Both the position numbers and the translations under genes were made by a program. 64,000 bases of DNA, taken from the NCBI GenBank assembly GCA_024529925.1, contig JAFEUB010001103.1:1703501-1767500 (forward strand). The letters are read 5' to 3'. Below, piece by piece: positions 36,780-50,500 of this stretch (position 1 is the first letter of the stretch; each line of letters begins with the position of its first letter). The DNA is from Ophthalmolycus amberensis. Taxonomy: Eukaryota > Chordata > Actinopteri > Perciformes > Zoarcidae. The notes beneath the pieces are model-generated. The model saw only the letters and a program-made list of their open reading frames with translations. It ran no database searches and was not told the origin of the DNA.

Positions 36780-37054
36780 GGTTTTCTTTCTCAGTTATTG
36801 AAGCGGGAGCACTGAACAAATAGGACGCCGACCACTCCGCCGCGCTGACATGCAGGCGCACGTTTCCGTTTTACGTGATGACGTCGTGTTGTAGGCTCAA
36901 CTGTGATGGCAGCCGTGGGTTGACATCGATACATTGCTGAATATAAACTATTTAAAAGTTAGCGGAAAACTCCCCCGAAACAATAGCGTAGAACAAATTA
37001 CCAGCTTTCAGATAGTACACACTTAAACACACACACGCCCGGTTTGGGGACACG
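36780..37054 (+). promoter_or_regulatory. CNOT7 promoter and non-coding exon 1
   Basis: GC-richer stretch with TTACGTGA (36881-36888) directly followed by TGACGTC (36889-36895), a tandem ATF/CREB-type site, in a TATA-less context as expected for a housekeeping gene. Downstream, CACG|GTAAGT at 37055 is a strong donor. It would end a 5' untranslated exon spliced to the exon with the CNOT7 ATG. The transcription start cannot be fixed from sequence alone. Confidence 0.5.
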
Positions 37055-37101
37055 GTAAGTTCACGACGCTGCAGTGAGCTTTGCTGTATCAAAGTGCCGC
37101 T

Positions 37102-37136
<35 letters not shown>

Positions 37137-37700
37137 TATGTGTGTGTGCAGAGCTCTAGTTACTAGTCTCTTTCATGCATCGCACACACTCGTATGTATC
37201 CGTCCAGCTAGCTGTGAAGTGCGGTGAGCCTGCACACAGCCTCCCCACCTGAGTCCTGCTCATGTTAGCTTAGTGTGGAGCCTGCTGCTAACTGCTACAA
37301 GTAACCAAGCTAGCCCAAAGTGCTGCTGAAAACCTGCCTGCGACGAGCTAATGTTAACAGCGTCCAGCCAAACACGCCCCGCGCACCCTCACTCAGCTGG
37401 TAACACGTCTGTCTGCGTGCACGTGAAGTATCCCAGACGAGAGGAAGCACAGACTAGCTTCCCTTATGTTGAGACTTCTGATTTGATCCCCAGAGTAGGT
37501 TGTATCTTCTCATGCTATTCATATTATAACGTGTTATTTAGATCAAATAATGTGTCAGTGTTCGTGTGCTGCATGCCTTTGTCCTGCCACCTCTCATCCT
37601 TTGGTCTGTCACAGGTCAGCAGGTGTTGGGGAAGGTCTGTGAACCAGCTGTCTCTCTCTCTTCTTCTTCCCCTTTCTTGCATCTATCTCGTCACATGAAG
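37055..37700 (+). other. CNOT7 intron 1
   Basis: Between the presumed untranslated exon and the first coding exon. Contains a (GT)n of about 17 units at 37102-37136. The acceptor is probably the AG just before TGGCACTATG, after a long pyrimidine-rich run. Confidence 0.5.
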
Positions 37701-37707
37701 TGGCACT

Positions 37708-40700
37708 ATGCCCGCTGCTACTGTGGATCACAACCAAAAAATATGTGAGGTTTGGGCCAACAACCTGGAGGAGGAGCTGAAGAGGATCCGACATGTCATC
37801 CGAAAATACAACTACATCGCTATGGTGAGTGATGCTCCTGGAGGCTTGAGGACGGTCTCACGCAGCCAGGTTTCTGGTCCTGCATAAAGAGCTCGTTGTC
37901 TTGTGCTTCCTTGCAGGACACAGAGTTTCCAGGTGTGGTAGCCAGACCAATCGGAGAGTTCAGGAGCAACGCCGACTATCAGTACCAGCTACTGCGCTGC
38001 AATGTGGATTTGCTCAAGATAATCCAGCTGGGCCTCACTTTTATGAACGAACACGGCGAATACCCTCCGGGAACATCAACGTGGCAGTTCAATTTTAAGT
38101 TCAACCTCACGTAAGATGACTTTTGTGCTTCTCATACGCTTTTCGCTAAAACTGACTGAGCTCAACACCTCAGACAGTACGAATCACTACTTTCACATTT
38201 ACGACGTCTACTTGCTGCTGTCATACCTACTCGGCTGTCTTCTGCGGGTGGAGATGATGACGCTGTGACACGTCTTTTGTCTTCAGAGAAGATATGTACG
38301 CGCAGGACTCCATTGAGCTCCTGACCACTTCGGGGATTCAGTTCAAGAAGCACGAGGACGAAGGCATCGAGACGCTGTACTTTGCAGAGCTGCTGATGAC
38401 GTCAGGGGTGGTGCTCTGTGACGGCGTCAGGTGGCTGTCTTTCCACAGGTATTCAGCTTTCTTTTGCAATTAGTTGCTGTTTTTTCGAATGCAGTCAGTT
38501 ATAGAAAGCTGCATAGCGACAGGAATCCTACTCGTTTTGCCCACAGTATTTACAGAAATCACAAGTTGTGTGACTCAGGTACACCTCCTCTTACTTTCAC
38601 TCTTTGCACGTCAGTTAGTTAATAAACAAGCACTTATGGGACCGCGTGCACTAATCAGAAACACATTGTGTTTACCCCGGCATCATTTTACTGTTTGGCT
38701 CACCACCACAGCATGTTATTGCTCCATGTATGGAATATTCTGTCACGTCTGCGCGCCGACGTCCTCCTGTGTTTTTAAATGTTTACTAATGATATGTGTT
38801 GTGTAAAAAAAAAAAAAAAAAAGTTAAAATTTCTTTTGGTTTGTTTTTTGTCTTTGTGTGTTAGTGAGAAGTAAGATGTTACGCAGAACTGTGGTCGTTT
38901 TGCTACGCACACGTTAAAACAAGTAAATATCCCGTTGAAATTTCCTATTCAATTTGCTGCTCAAGTGCGATGAACACTTGTGTTTTTTTTATATTGGTCT
39001 CTCGTGAATAGCAACTCTTTGTTTTTGTTTTTTTTAACCCAGTATTTTCTACAATCTGCTGCTTAACATCTTCATTTCATACTCAGTTTCCCACTGTGTC
39101 TCCATGGCAAACTGAGGCTAAAGGTAACCAGGCGTGGGAAAATAAACAAAGCTTAGGTTTGAAACGCCACTGTCATCGTTCAGGTATTTAGAACACACCT
39201 TCACCAGCAGGCTTTCATGTCACGTTGCTTCTGTTTACCTTACTTTGTTCTGTTTTTATCATCGGATTTCTTTAACTCATCCTAATTTTCAATGGTTTCA
39301 ATTGTGAATTAACTGTTAATCGCATTGGGCAAACTGAACATGTTGTTCATCCTTGTTTAGCCTGGTAGAATGCTTGGCTAATCACAAAGTCTATCTCGGG
39401 GGAAGAAGCAGTGTGTTTGTGTATTTAGTTGCATGTGCAGGTAAAGACAGTGTGCCTCTCTTTAATTCTCTTTGTGTCATGGCAGATTGGAAGTGATGAA
39501 ATCTCTCGAAGCCTCCTGCTATGTTCTCTTTTAAATACAAAACAAAAGGAAAGCTAGTTAAAAGGTTTGCATGTGTTTGTGTATATGTGTTTCGTAGTGG
39601 CTATGACTTTGGATACCTGATCAAGATTCTGTCCAACGCTAACCTGCCTGAGGAGGAGGTGGACTTCTTTGAGATTCTTCGCTTGTACTTTCCAGTCATT
39701 TATGATGTCAAGTACCTCATGAAGAGTTGTAAAAACCTGAAGGTACCTCAATAAATATTTCAGCAGGTAGCACAGAGTATCTCCTGTTTTTATTCATTTA
39801 AAGCTTCACACCTTGATGTCTGTTGTGATCTCCTGTGAGTGCTGCGAGTTTTACTTTGACTAGAAGCGTGCCTCTCGAGTGACTTGACGGCGTTTTTTTT
39901 TTTTTTTGCTTTCAGGGCGGGCTGCAGGAAGTAGCTGAGCAACTGGAGCTGGAGAGGATCGGACCGCAGCACCAGGCCGGCTCTGACTCGCTACTCACGG
40001 GCATGGCTTTCTTCAAGATGAGAGAGGTAGGCGCCCTGAAGTCAGAGAGAGGAGGTGAATGAGTGGTGAAAAACTGACTTCAGACCTGCGCCCCGTCACG
40101 TTAATCTGAGGGCATTTTAACACGCGAGTCTCGGTGTCTGAATAAGCACCGTGGTCACGTTTTTCACATTGGCGAGGTCTGATGGGATGGCTTCAGATTG
40201 ACAAAGGCAGCAGCAGCACAAGGTAAAACACGCAGAGAGAGAGTGATCACTTCAGCCAAGGTATCACAGCTATCATCTCTTATGCTCAAAATCACTTTAA
40301 CTGAAACACTGCGAGAGTTCTTGAGGATGTTTCACATATCAGATCAGTGGAGAAAAAGTTTTTTTCCTCTCATAATGCGATCGTGGCGAAAGAAGTAAAA
40401 AAAAAAAAAAAGAAGAAGAAAAAAACAGTCTCTCCTGATATTTTTCAATGTTTATTCATGTCAACTGCATGGATGAATACCCAGCAACAAGTTGTACACA
40501 CTGTATGTGAGCAAATAAGAACGAACGAGTCCCAACTTGTTGCTGTTCAGTGTTTGTGCACTGTCGATGTTAGAAGCACAATTGACTCTCTATTAACGTT
40601 AAATGATGAAATTGATGTGAGATAGTGGATGTGTATTAGTGGATTCATTATGAGAAGAGGCGGCGAGCTTCCCTCACGCCCACGACGGTCATTAAGGCTT

Positions 40701-41765
40701 CAACAGCTAAATATCTTTTAAAATCCGTCAGCGTTGCAGCCGGAGAGAGAGAGAGAGAGAGAGAGAGATCAGAAAACATCCTTCCTCGCTGTAACATTTT
40801 AAACGCGCCTCTATTTCTTCTTCTTCACCAGGTGGCAAATGTGAGCATGTCGCTCTTTTCCAGAAATGTACTCCTGAGCCTGAATGAAGCCGTGAGAAAC
40901 ATCAAGTCACCTGTGTCTGAATGACAATACGCTATATGGATGAAGCCGTTAATGTTACATATACCACGTCTGAATGGAGGGACGAGTGTTTGCTGAGAAA
41001 GGGCCATCCTCAGGGGACACAGAGCAGAATTAGCAAACGATTGGATCATTATTTTTAACTAACTCTCTATCTGATGAGTTCAAATGATCCGCGTTGCGAA
41101 ACCAATGTAATTGATTTGATTGTTCTGCCGACAGTCCAAAACCCAAAATACATTTAGGTTACAACAATAAAAATAGCAGCGAATTCTCCCATTTTGAGAA
41201 CAGAAAAGTGAACATTTAGCTGAATGTTTCTAAATGTGACCTCAATGACTAATCGACTAATAGTGCATCCGATTGAACTGGATTGTTAAACCACTCGCTT
41301 GTTTCTCTCTTCTACTTACTAGAAACTATACACTGAAATGTGCACATTACTCAGAAGTCTGACTTTCTGAAATGAATTCTTTGCAAGGCTGACAAAGACA
41401 GAAAAAAAAGAAGCTGTTGACAGGTTTAAAGGATTCGATCTTAATCACTGTGCAAGTCACTTCACCGCATAAATCCCCACCACACATAGCTGAGCAGGAA
41501 CTCACCAATGCCGGTATTTGACAGGATGATGCTGGCAGAGGATAGGAAATAAAAAGCGATTGTGCATTTACTACTGATATTGATATTAAATGAACGCGTG
41601 CTGTTCTCAGTAGTTCTTCAACCTCTCCCACAGATGTTCTTCGAGGATCACATCGACGATGCAAAGTACTGTGGCCACTTGTATGGGCTGGGCTCCGGCT
41701 CCACGTACGTCCAGAACGGGACGGGGAACGCGTACGAAGAGGAGGCCAACAAGCAGCAGTCGTGA
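37708..41765 (+). CDS. cnot7: CCR4-NOT transcription complex subunit 7 (CAF1 deadenylase)
   Basis: Six coding exons: 37708-37824, 37917-38110, 38287-38448, 39598-39742, 39916-40026, 41634-41765, giving 286 residues (human 285). The start MPAATVDHNQKICEVWANNL is the family N-terminus. It is a DEDD-type 3'-5' exonuclease that shortens mRNA poly(A) tails as part of CCR4-NOT. The metal ligands are visible: Asp40 and Glu42 (DTEFPG), Asp161 (SGYDFGYL) and Asp230 (HQAGSDSLLTG). The sequence is nearly identical to vertebrate CNOT7, including RPIGEFRSNADYQYQLLRC and the C-terminus GTGNAYEEEANKQQS. The tail has one extra Gln compared with human. CNOT7 is favoured over paralogue CNOT8 by that tail and by synteny. 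Confidence 0.97.
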
Positions 41766-43225
41766 CATCACTCCGAAACCCCACCCCCCCCCCACCCCAC
41801 CCCACCACCTCGCGGGTCATATGCACAATCAGTGCGGAGCCGAGGCCGAGCTCCGTCAAACGGACGATGATGACGACGGAAGAACGCAAAGCATACACGC
41901 ATCATTTAACAAGCTGCTTCTCATAGGCCCTGCTCACCTTAGACAACTGAGTGTGATGGTAAACGCTGTGTGAGGTCAGTCCTGTATTCCTACGAAGCGG
42001 TGTACACGGTCCGGTTGGATCGGTTGGATTTAACATTGAAAAGAAGGGATTTTAGTTCTCCGAAAATGTTCTGTAGAAATGTTTTGCACTTTAAAGCCCC
42101 AACCTGATTTTATATGGAAAGCTGAACAAAAGTTTCCATTGTCTTTGTTGCCTTCTCTCCGGTCCCCGTTTCACATCGCGAGCGTCGCACAGGAAGCGCT
42201 CCCGGCACGCTCGGCCTTAATATTAGCTGCGTTCTTCTCTTTTAACCTTTAATTTATCCTGCCGCTGGTCTGACGTCGAGCAGATGCTCCGCTCAACACC
42301 GAGGCGCCGCATGTCGGCACGCTGGCCATCTGTCAGCGGATCTCCTGTTCTGGTAGCGAGAACGGGAGCTCTCGGTCAGTGTGTTTATGCGCACGTGAAT
42401 ATTTCTTCTTTTTTCCTCATTCGTTCATGTAAAGATGTTTGTAATGACCTGAATACGCTCTAATCCCTCTGATGAGCCTTAAGATAACTACGCTGGTGTT
42501 TCCTGCTTATGCGGTATGTAGACGGGATACTAAAACCTACTTTTAGTTGCCTTTTTTTTACTGTTTGTATTCATGATAATGAGAATGACTGCATACATGG
42601 ATATATACAACATGTACTAGATGCACATGGTTTTCATTGAAGGATTATTTGTGCATGTACACACCCTCCTTGACACAAGCACATAGGAGCCCTCTACGTG
42701 GTCTTGCAATGATTTCAACCAACTCCACCAGACCTTGAAAAAGACACAATTAAAAAGACTCTCCTGCAGTAAGACATGCGGAGGTTACCCTGAACTACTC
42801 TGTTGAGAGTAACGACTTTTAATTGAAATTGAGGTTATGCAGAGTTTTAGTGTTGTGATAAAAGCCCCAAAAAACTTTTACTGAACATGCATCTTTTTGT
42901 TCCTGTGGAGTTCTTTTCACTTGCCTCTGAATTATAGTTTAGCTTTGTGTCGCTCTAAGGTTCATTCATGCTGCGTAGACGATCCGCATGCACTAGTGTT
43001 TGAATGAATGCCGTGTTGTTGATGGCAGTATCCTGAACTTCCATAGGTGTGTGTGTGTGTGTTGAATGGCAGCAACGAGATTTTATTAACCTCGCTGAGC
43101 CGCAAACACTTTTCCCTTCTGCAGCACATCGTTCACACTAACGGAGTCAAAGAAGAATATGCAAAATACAAGAGGATTGTTTTTAGATGATTTTGTAAAT
43201 AAAGGCTTGAAACTTTTCTACCTAA
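41766..43225 (+). other. CNOT7 3' UTR
   Basis: About 1.45 kb of non-coding sequence from the stop to an AATAAA at 43198-43203. Starts with a C-rich stretch (ACCCCACCCC repeats near 41780-41805). Some short T-rich and GT-rich tracts; no recognisable repeat. Confidence 0.7.
43198..43203 (+). terminator. Poly(A) signal, CNOT7
   Basis: AATAAA in the context TTTTGTAAATAAAGGCTTG, 1.43 kb past the stop. Confidence 0.65.
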
Positions 43226-43277
43226 CATGACCGTCGCATCCCTTTAATGACTCCCAAAGCGTTGAAGATGAGCTCAT

Positions 43278-43283
43278 TTTATT
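43278..43283 (-). terminator. Candidate distal poly(A) signal, ZDHHC2
   Basis: TTTATT on plus is AATAAA on minus, 1.2 kb past the ZDHHC2 stop and only 75 bases from the CNOT7 signal. Another TTTATT at 44006-44011 would give a shorter UTR. The stretch 43284-44517 shows no coding exon. Confidence 0.4.
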
Positions 43284-44517
43284 CTTATAAGGCAGCACAA
43301 CTGTACAGTACATCGCCTCACACAGACAGAAGAATAGAAAAATAGAGATTGACACTGGGTGTCACGATGAAGCTTTTTTTTGTTTTTGTTTTTTAAACAA
43401 GCATACATTCTACCAAGTAATTGTCAGTGACGGTTGAAAATATACCGTTCAAAGCAGCTGTAGCTGTTTTCCCTCTGCGGTGGATCCACAACTTTGTGTT
43501 GCGAGTTAGAAAACCACTTGACCGTGTCTGCTGTTTGATGGGCAGCACATCTGCAGCGTTGCTCTGAGGCTCCTCCAGAGACGGTCGGGAAGCTTTTTGC
43601 TTGTGTACTGTAGGCCACCAGACAGCGCTTTAGATATTTGGCAGCACCAGCTTTCAGGTGTTTCAGTGTGACAGCAACATCCTCACTCATGCTATATCAG
43701 AAGAGCCCTTATTCAAATGGGATTACGAATCACTACACTTGATTTTTTTTTTTTTCTTTATCCAAGCAAAGGGGAGAACATCTCGAGGTACAGTTCACGA
43801 CAACAAGGTGTGTTTGTGTTGACATCCTGAGATGAGAGCATGCATCGGTTCAACTTCCACGACACTCAACATGGTGGATGAGGGAAGAAAAACTAAATCC
43901 TTCACTGGAAAAAAGAAAATGGCTAAAGAAATATCAGTTACATCACATTATCACCACGACTAACCTATACTGGATGTGCAAACATTTGGCAAACTTATAA
44001 CACCATTTATTAATGCGCTAAGCCGCAAAAAAACAAACAAGAAATCGTGTAAATAATTCTGAGAGTTTGTTACATGATCGTAACACACGAAAGCAGCTCA
44101 GATTTGATCTCCTAGTATGCGAAGTGCAAAACAGTCCCTTCCATTGCTGCTCTGTGCTTCTTCCTGTACAAACAAAAGGAAACGGGATCGTCTTCTGTAG
44201 CCCAAATACTATCAGATGGCAGCAGAGATGGTTGCTGATAGCAATAAGAGTAATACTGATGATTATTTTTCTTCCTCTGCTTTGTAGGCGATGTCAGTCA
44301 GGTAAAGCTCTCCGGAGCAGGGTGCGGTACGGAAAACGACAAATATCGATGCTGTCACCACCACGTCACGTTGAAATAACGAGGAGGGGGGGCCTGTAGG
44401 ATGACACACGCATGGTAACAGATGTTGACTTTTTATCCTGATGTGTGTGGATAGCTTCTACATGACTGTAAACTCACTTTTCTTCTGGTGGAAGGTGTCT
44501 CCTCTATCTCTGACCGG

Positions 44518-47500
44518 TTACGCCTCATTTTCTATGGTCATCACCGAGTTGCTGGCACCTGAACAAGCACATGTCATTTCCCATATAAAGGTCCCATATT
44601 GGAAAAAGTGAGATGTTCAATTTTTTTTTTTTTATTATAAAGAAGGTCCACAACTATTCAATGTAGAGGCCACAGTTTGAAACGGAAACATTCTAAATGT
44701 GTCCCAGTTTATGTCCGTGTGTGAATGACATCAGCTGACAGGAAGTAAAGATGGAACCAAGCCTGTTGAAACTGAGCATTTCAGGGAGTTCAGACAGACA
44801 GTTTGAGAGAAATAATATGTTTTTTGAACATTAAAGCATGTAAACATGCTCTTGAAGAAACTCGAAACAAAAAAGTATGAATAAATGAGCATAATGTCAC
44901 TTTTAAGTCATCAGATTTAACAATAATTTAAAATACAAAAAAATATGTAAGCAAGCGGCTATAGAACCCCATTATAAGGAGTATAACAGCACTATCTTAC
45001 CCTTCCTGTCTGTTGCACTGTCACTCTCTGACCAGGAGGGGGTGCTGGTGAGCAGTCGACTCTGAGACTCCGTCAGGGGCCTGGAGGGGAACTGGCGGCC
45101 TTCTGCTGCACTGGAAACACACAGGTACACTTAAGCAGGGATGATTTCTGGGCCCACTTCCTCCTTTGAATAAATTAGTCCAGAATCTGATCCGACTGAT
45201 TAATTTAAATCTGCAAGGCCATAACTGCCGCAAGGTGATTCTCCTGCATCATTAAACTCACAGGGTTAATAAACCACTCTGGCTAGCAGGTGTGCAGCTC
45301 TGTACTTTACTGTTGTTCCCTTCATGTCTTACTCACCTCTTGTTGGCAGGGTTGGAGCCAGCGGGCGATGGCGAGGGCCGCTCCGGGTCCAGATTCACCA
45401 GACAGGTTGGGAACGAGCACCCGTCACCTAAACTGGAAAGCCAACGGAAAAAAAAAAAATAACAGAATAATTCTGTGATTTGAAGGTGATATTTCAATAG
45501 AATAGCATCAATAGAATAGCATCAATAGAATCAATCATCGTGTATTTTATTTTATGTATGTGGAAATGATATTAAAGTGAGTCTACCAGTGGCAATTATG
45601 GGATAATGCTAAATGCTAAATCATAGTATATACATAGTTTATTATCACAAAATAGAGAAGAGTCATAAAGAGCCATATTTGGATCTGGATCTGAAATTTG
45701 TTCTTCACATCAACAGTGTTTTGTTCCAACATTAGAAAATGTGTGTTTATGTTTTAATAATTGGACTGTGATTGCCAGAAAGCCGTATATTCATAATATC
45801 ATTCATTCTGTCAGCATGAATTACTAATATTTGCAAAGCTGGAGCTTCTGCATGAATTCACTGCTGTGGTGATGTTGTTGTTTACTGAAGCCGATGCTCG
45901 CTCGTCTCCTCGGGGACTTAAACCCTCTTTTGAACCATTTTGTTTCAAACTAAGTGGCGGCGCTCTCTAACCCCTGAGTGACTTCATTCATTCAGAACCT
46001 CTCTGACATCCTGAGTAAGATTGTTTGAGCTACAGAAGCATTTTGTGAAGAAAATGTGGACCTTTGCTGTGAATATTGATGCTGATTGGCAGTTATCGTG
46101 ATCTCCGCCGGGTGGATCATGCGATCGCTGGCGTGAGTGCGTCTGTGAGTGTGCCCCATCTGTCTGTCCACGGCTGATCTTGCATTCTGCTGCAGCAAAC
46201 TGCATAATATTTTGGGTGGCCAGTTATGGCTGCATGCTAAAGGATCTCTCGTGGTTGCGGTGTCTCACACTTTGTCAAAACACCTTTTATCTCCTGTTTT
46301 ATACTGCCATCGACTGCCTGCTGACTCCTCACTCACTACTCCCAACCAGATAACACAGCTGAGTGCATCACCGACCCCCAGCCGACGACAGCGTGGGGAT
46401 AATAGTCTGTGATGTGTTTGGCTAACAGCTAACGGAGCTACCAGAACACTCTCCTCAACTCAGCCGCTGCTACGCGGGTATACAGCTTGGTGAGTCTAAT
46501 TTAGTTGTTGGCAAGATTGGCGTATGACGTGTCTGATACAATGACTTGGAGTCGATTGTCTGCATACATTGCCGCTTGTTTTTAAGTTTGAATTAAGTGT
46601 GTTTTTACGACGCTTCACAGTCGAATAGCGTCTCGATGGGGGGGGGGGGGGGGGGGGGGGTTGGCCAATTGTGGGTTGTATTCATTCAATCACAGAACAC
46701 AGCAGTGGTCGATGCAGACAACACCTGGCGGAGATCTGCACTCTACTGAGTGCACCTGTCTAGTTAAAGATGCAATTGAGGCTTTAGAACACTTCAGCAT
46801 TAGATTTTTAACATATGATATATAACCTATAAGCTTTACTGATCTCATCTTTAGTCAGCAGTTGCACTGAGTTGTGGTTCTTGAAACCGAACCTGAAGTC
46901 TCTCGTCCTTCAGTCGAGACTCAAAATGACAGATGATCGGGGCTCCTAAACTCTCAAACGGGGCAAATTCTAAATAATGAACACATAGACTTGTGTTATC
47001 TGATTCTCTTTAGTTTGCCCTCCTTGAGTCTTTGCAGACATCTTCTTCTGAATGCCTTTGACAAATGCCCATAAGAACTTACCCGGAGAAAACAGGAACA
47101 GGCCAGTATTTAACTTCATCCCCAAAGACCTGGCGGACGTTCTTACTGAAGCCCAGACTGAAGCCGCTCTTATCGGTGCCGTGGCAGAACACCGGAGCAC
47201 GCACAGCCTCTGAGAGGACACACGTGGAGAAGAAGAGTCAGTGAAGAGGAAGAGGAATAAATGCAGCCCTCCCACTCCGTCTCTATATAATCTATTATTC
47301 AGACTATTAGCAGGAGCTCATTCACACAGCACACGAACGACTCCCGCTGCACGGCTGCGTCGGTGGAACAACTCTGAATGAAAAGTGTCTTTGTTGCGCA
47401 GGAGAAGCAGATCTGAGACCGTGCCGCCATGTGTGACTTCTCTACCTAGCAGTGTCTGTTACTAAGCTGCTTACCACTCTGAGCCTTGTGTCTTTGCATT

Positions 47501-50500
47501 ACACTGTAACATACTCCTGGATAATCCAGTCTCCGCGACGCGCCAACAAAGTGTGCCACTGTGCACGCATAATGAGAAACTGCTCCGTCTGATAACGGCC
47601 CAGAGCGGCTCATCAAATCACTGCGCTGATGAGGACGGCGGTGACTGATGGTGGGAAAAATGCAATGAAGCAGCCTTCATCGTTAGAGCGAAGACGACAC
47701 TGGTAGCAGACTGAGACTATATATATATATATACACACCACCCAGCAGCTGTACAACAGAGGATGTGTAATAATCACTGCATCCACAAACAGAACACACA
47801 CATACATGAAGTGCTACGCCACCTACCGAGGGTGGATCTGTTCTTGCAGACGAGCCAGCAGTGATAGATTAAAAGTGAAGCCAGGCTGACTGAGAACATG
47901 GAGGCCGAGAAGAAGAGGAACAGGATGTGGAACTTGGCCTGAGTGTCTGGGAGGCCGTTCTGAGGGGAGGGGGGGGGGGGGGGGGGGGACAGCAACCAGA
48001 CATTCAACACAACTGAAAACAGAGTGGACACCAAGACACTCCGAGACTGAGCGGGATCTGAGAGATTTCTGTTCTACTAGAGTTCTATGGAAACTTATTA
48101 AGCAGTTTCTATCCCACTAACTCCAGCAGTTGGTTGGTTCATACCAGGTATTCCTTCAGACGGAAATGTGCTCTACCTCCAGCCTTGTGAAAAAAACAAT
48201 AATCAAATACCACAGAATGCATGTTTTCAAAAGTCCCCCCCCCCCCCCCCCCCCCCCCCCAAAAAGAACCACACAATATAATGAATGATTCGTGTTCTGC
48301 TGGTCAAGCCGTACTTACCAGCCAAAACTTAACGAAGTACTGAAGATCTGTAGCAGTTATAAAAAGGCAGTAGAGCAGCGAATACGCCAAGAACAGCATG
48401 AAAAACTTGTAGTTGGAGAATCCCACGCAGTTGTTCACCCTGAGACAAGGTCAGTGTGGGAGTGTCCTCATTAGTACGCGTTCAAATCTTTACTGAGTGC
48501 AGAGATGCAAGAGGTGAAGAGGTTATTTCAAACATTTGAGCAGAAGAGCAGAAGAGCAGTAAATATTGGTGCACACAACTATTCCGGGACTTTTTCTAAT
48601 TATTTTTAAACAACCCATTTTCCAACCTGCTTTGGGCTGAAAAGCAGGTAAATGCATCACAAATGTTTGGCGGATCTTTACAAGAAACCCCTCTTGTCAA
48701 CAGGTTTGTTTCATGTGCATTATCAGAGGACCTGGTACTCTTTCGTGATTTTCTCCCACACATTATTGTTGCAGACAAACCGGTCACGTTTGGCAAAAAA
48801 AACAACGCCGGCTGGAATCAGATTTGTTTTGTCTCCCTCTGCTGCCAAAATGTGTCACCTGGCTGAATGAGAGGTTACAGTGAACAAGCTCTTTGTGCCT
48901 CCAATGTGATGTGTGTTTACGAGTCCTGTTAACTGGAATAATGACACCAAGAAGCCTGTGGGGGCTGTAATAAAAAAGGAAATGATAAACTAACAACACC
49001 GTGTGAGTGCGGTGTCACTGATATTTGTTTAAAACCCCCTATTGCCGCTACGCACCATGGGCAGTGGTGATCCATCTTCAGGATGCATCTGTAACACAGC
49101 AGGGTCAGACGTCAGTGTAATTGAATCTTACTGCTGCCTGCCAGAATTCAATGCATGGTGCGGTCTGTTCTCTATAGAGCACCTTACTTATCACAGACTG
49201 AACAATGGTGACATCGATCAGGCTTCAGCAGCTGGCAGCGGTCACAGAAACGGATTGCTGGGGAGACACAGCCAATTCAGTCACACGGCTCCAACACTTG
49301 ACCACAGACGTGACCACAGACGTGACGATGTGACGGGGGGGTGAAAAGGAGCTCAGAGAGCTGCTCCCGTGTGTGCTGCACTGTACCTCCAGAGTTGGTG
49401 CGGGTGTAGATGGGCAGGTCCCTGGCTATCCTCCTGAAGATCTCCTGCTGAGACTCCCCCCGGTCTTCACGCTCCAGCAGCTCTTTGTCAGAGCAGGACA
49501 GGTGAAACTGTGTGAAGGGCCGAACACAGAGGGAAAGACAAACAACAACCGTGATATATATCGAAAGCTCAATCTGCAAGCAGTGGCATCCTGACAGAGT
49601 CAAGGCCTTTGTCTACAAGCCGTGTTAGTTTCAGTGATGCAGTGATGTCTGTCGCTGTGAAGCCGCAGCTCAGTAGGCAGCGGATTTCTGTATCTTCCAT
49701 TTGTTTTGGTTCTTTCTGCCCCGGCAGGCAAAGCAGCACAGCGCTGAGATATTCCTCTCAGCCACTCCGACGGTTTGTGATTGAACACTGGAAACAGAAA
49801 TAACTCTGACGATGACAAACAGCGCAGGAGGACACGTTGAAGTATGACTTTCATCACTATCTCCAAACCTCATGTGATCCGACGATAACATCTCGCGAGG
49901 AGAAGCTTTCATATGGGGCGATTGCACGCCTCGGTTAAAGCCGAAATGCAAAGGGGGCATTTGTCTGAGTGTCCTCTCTCAGATGCATGTGCTGTGGTCA
50001 GGATCAGAGCCATTACTGTGCAGCTCCAGGCACTTCCACTGGAACGTGTTATTATTCTAAATCACACGGGGAGGCAGTAACCTACATCTGCACTTCCCCG
50101 CTATGCCTCATCCTCCCCGATGGAGGAAAAAATGCTGCGTCGCAGACGGACACACTCACCTCCTTCAGGGGGTTCATGGGCCTGGTGAAGATGGTCTGCC
50201 AGTACGCCCACACGAACATGATGAAGATGACATGATACACCAGCAAGTAGATCACTGGAGGCAGAGAAACAGAAACAGGCCGTCGTCATCCATTATGAGT
50301 CGGGTGCACTTAACCGTTTACTCACAGTTTGCAGCGTCACTGAATATGAATAACCAGCTGAAGACGCTTGTGATTCCTCTCGATGTCAAACAGCACTACG
50401 GAACACTTACCCTTCTCTGCTGTGTGCTCGATAGACTCTGAGGAAAGAAAAACGAGAAGACGCAGTCAGGTTGGTTAAAGACAAAGCACTTAACACCCAG

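Noticed and set aside
43424..43690. 88-codon minus-strand frame starting MSEDVAVTLKHLKAG
   Set aside because: Falls inside the probable ZDHHC2 3' UTR; no recognised family and no splice context.
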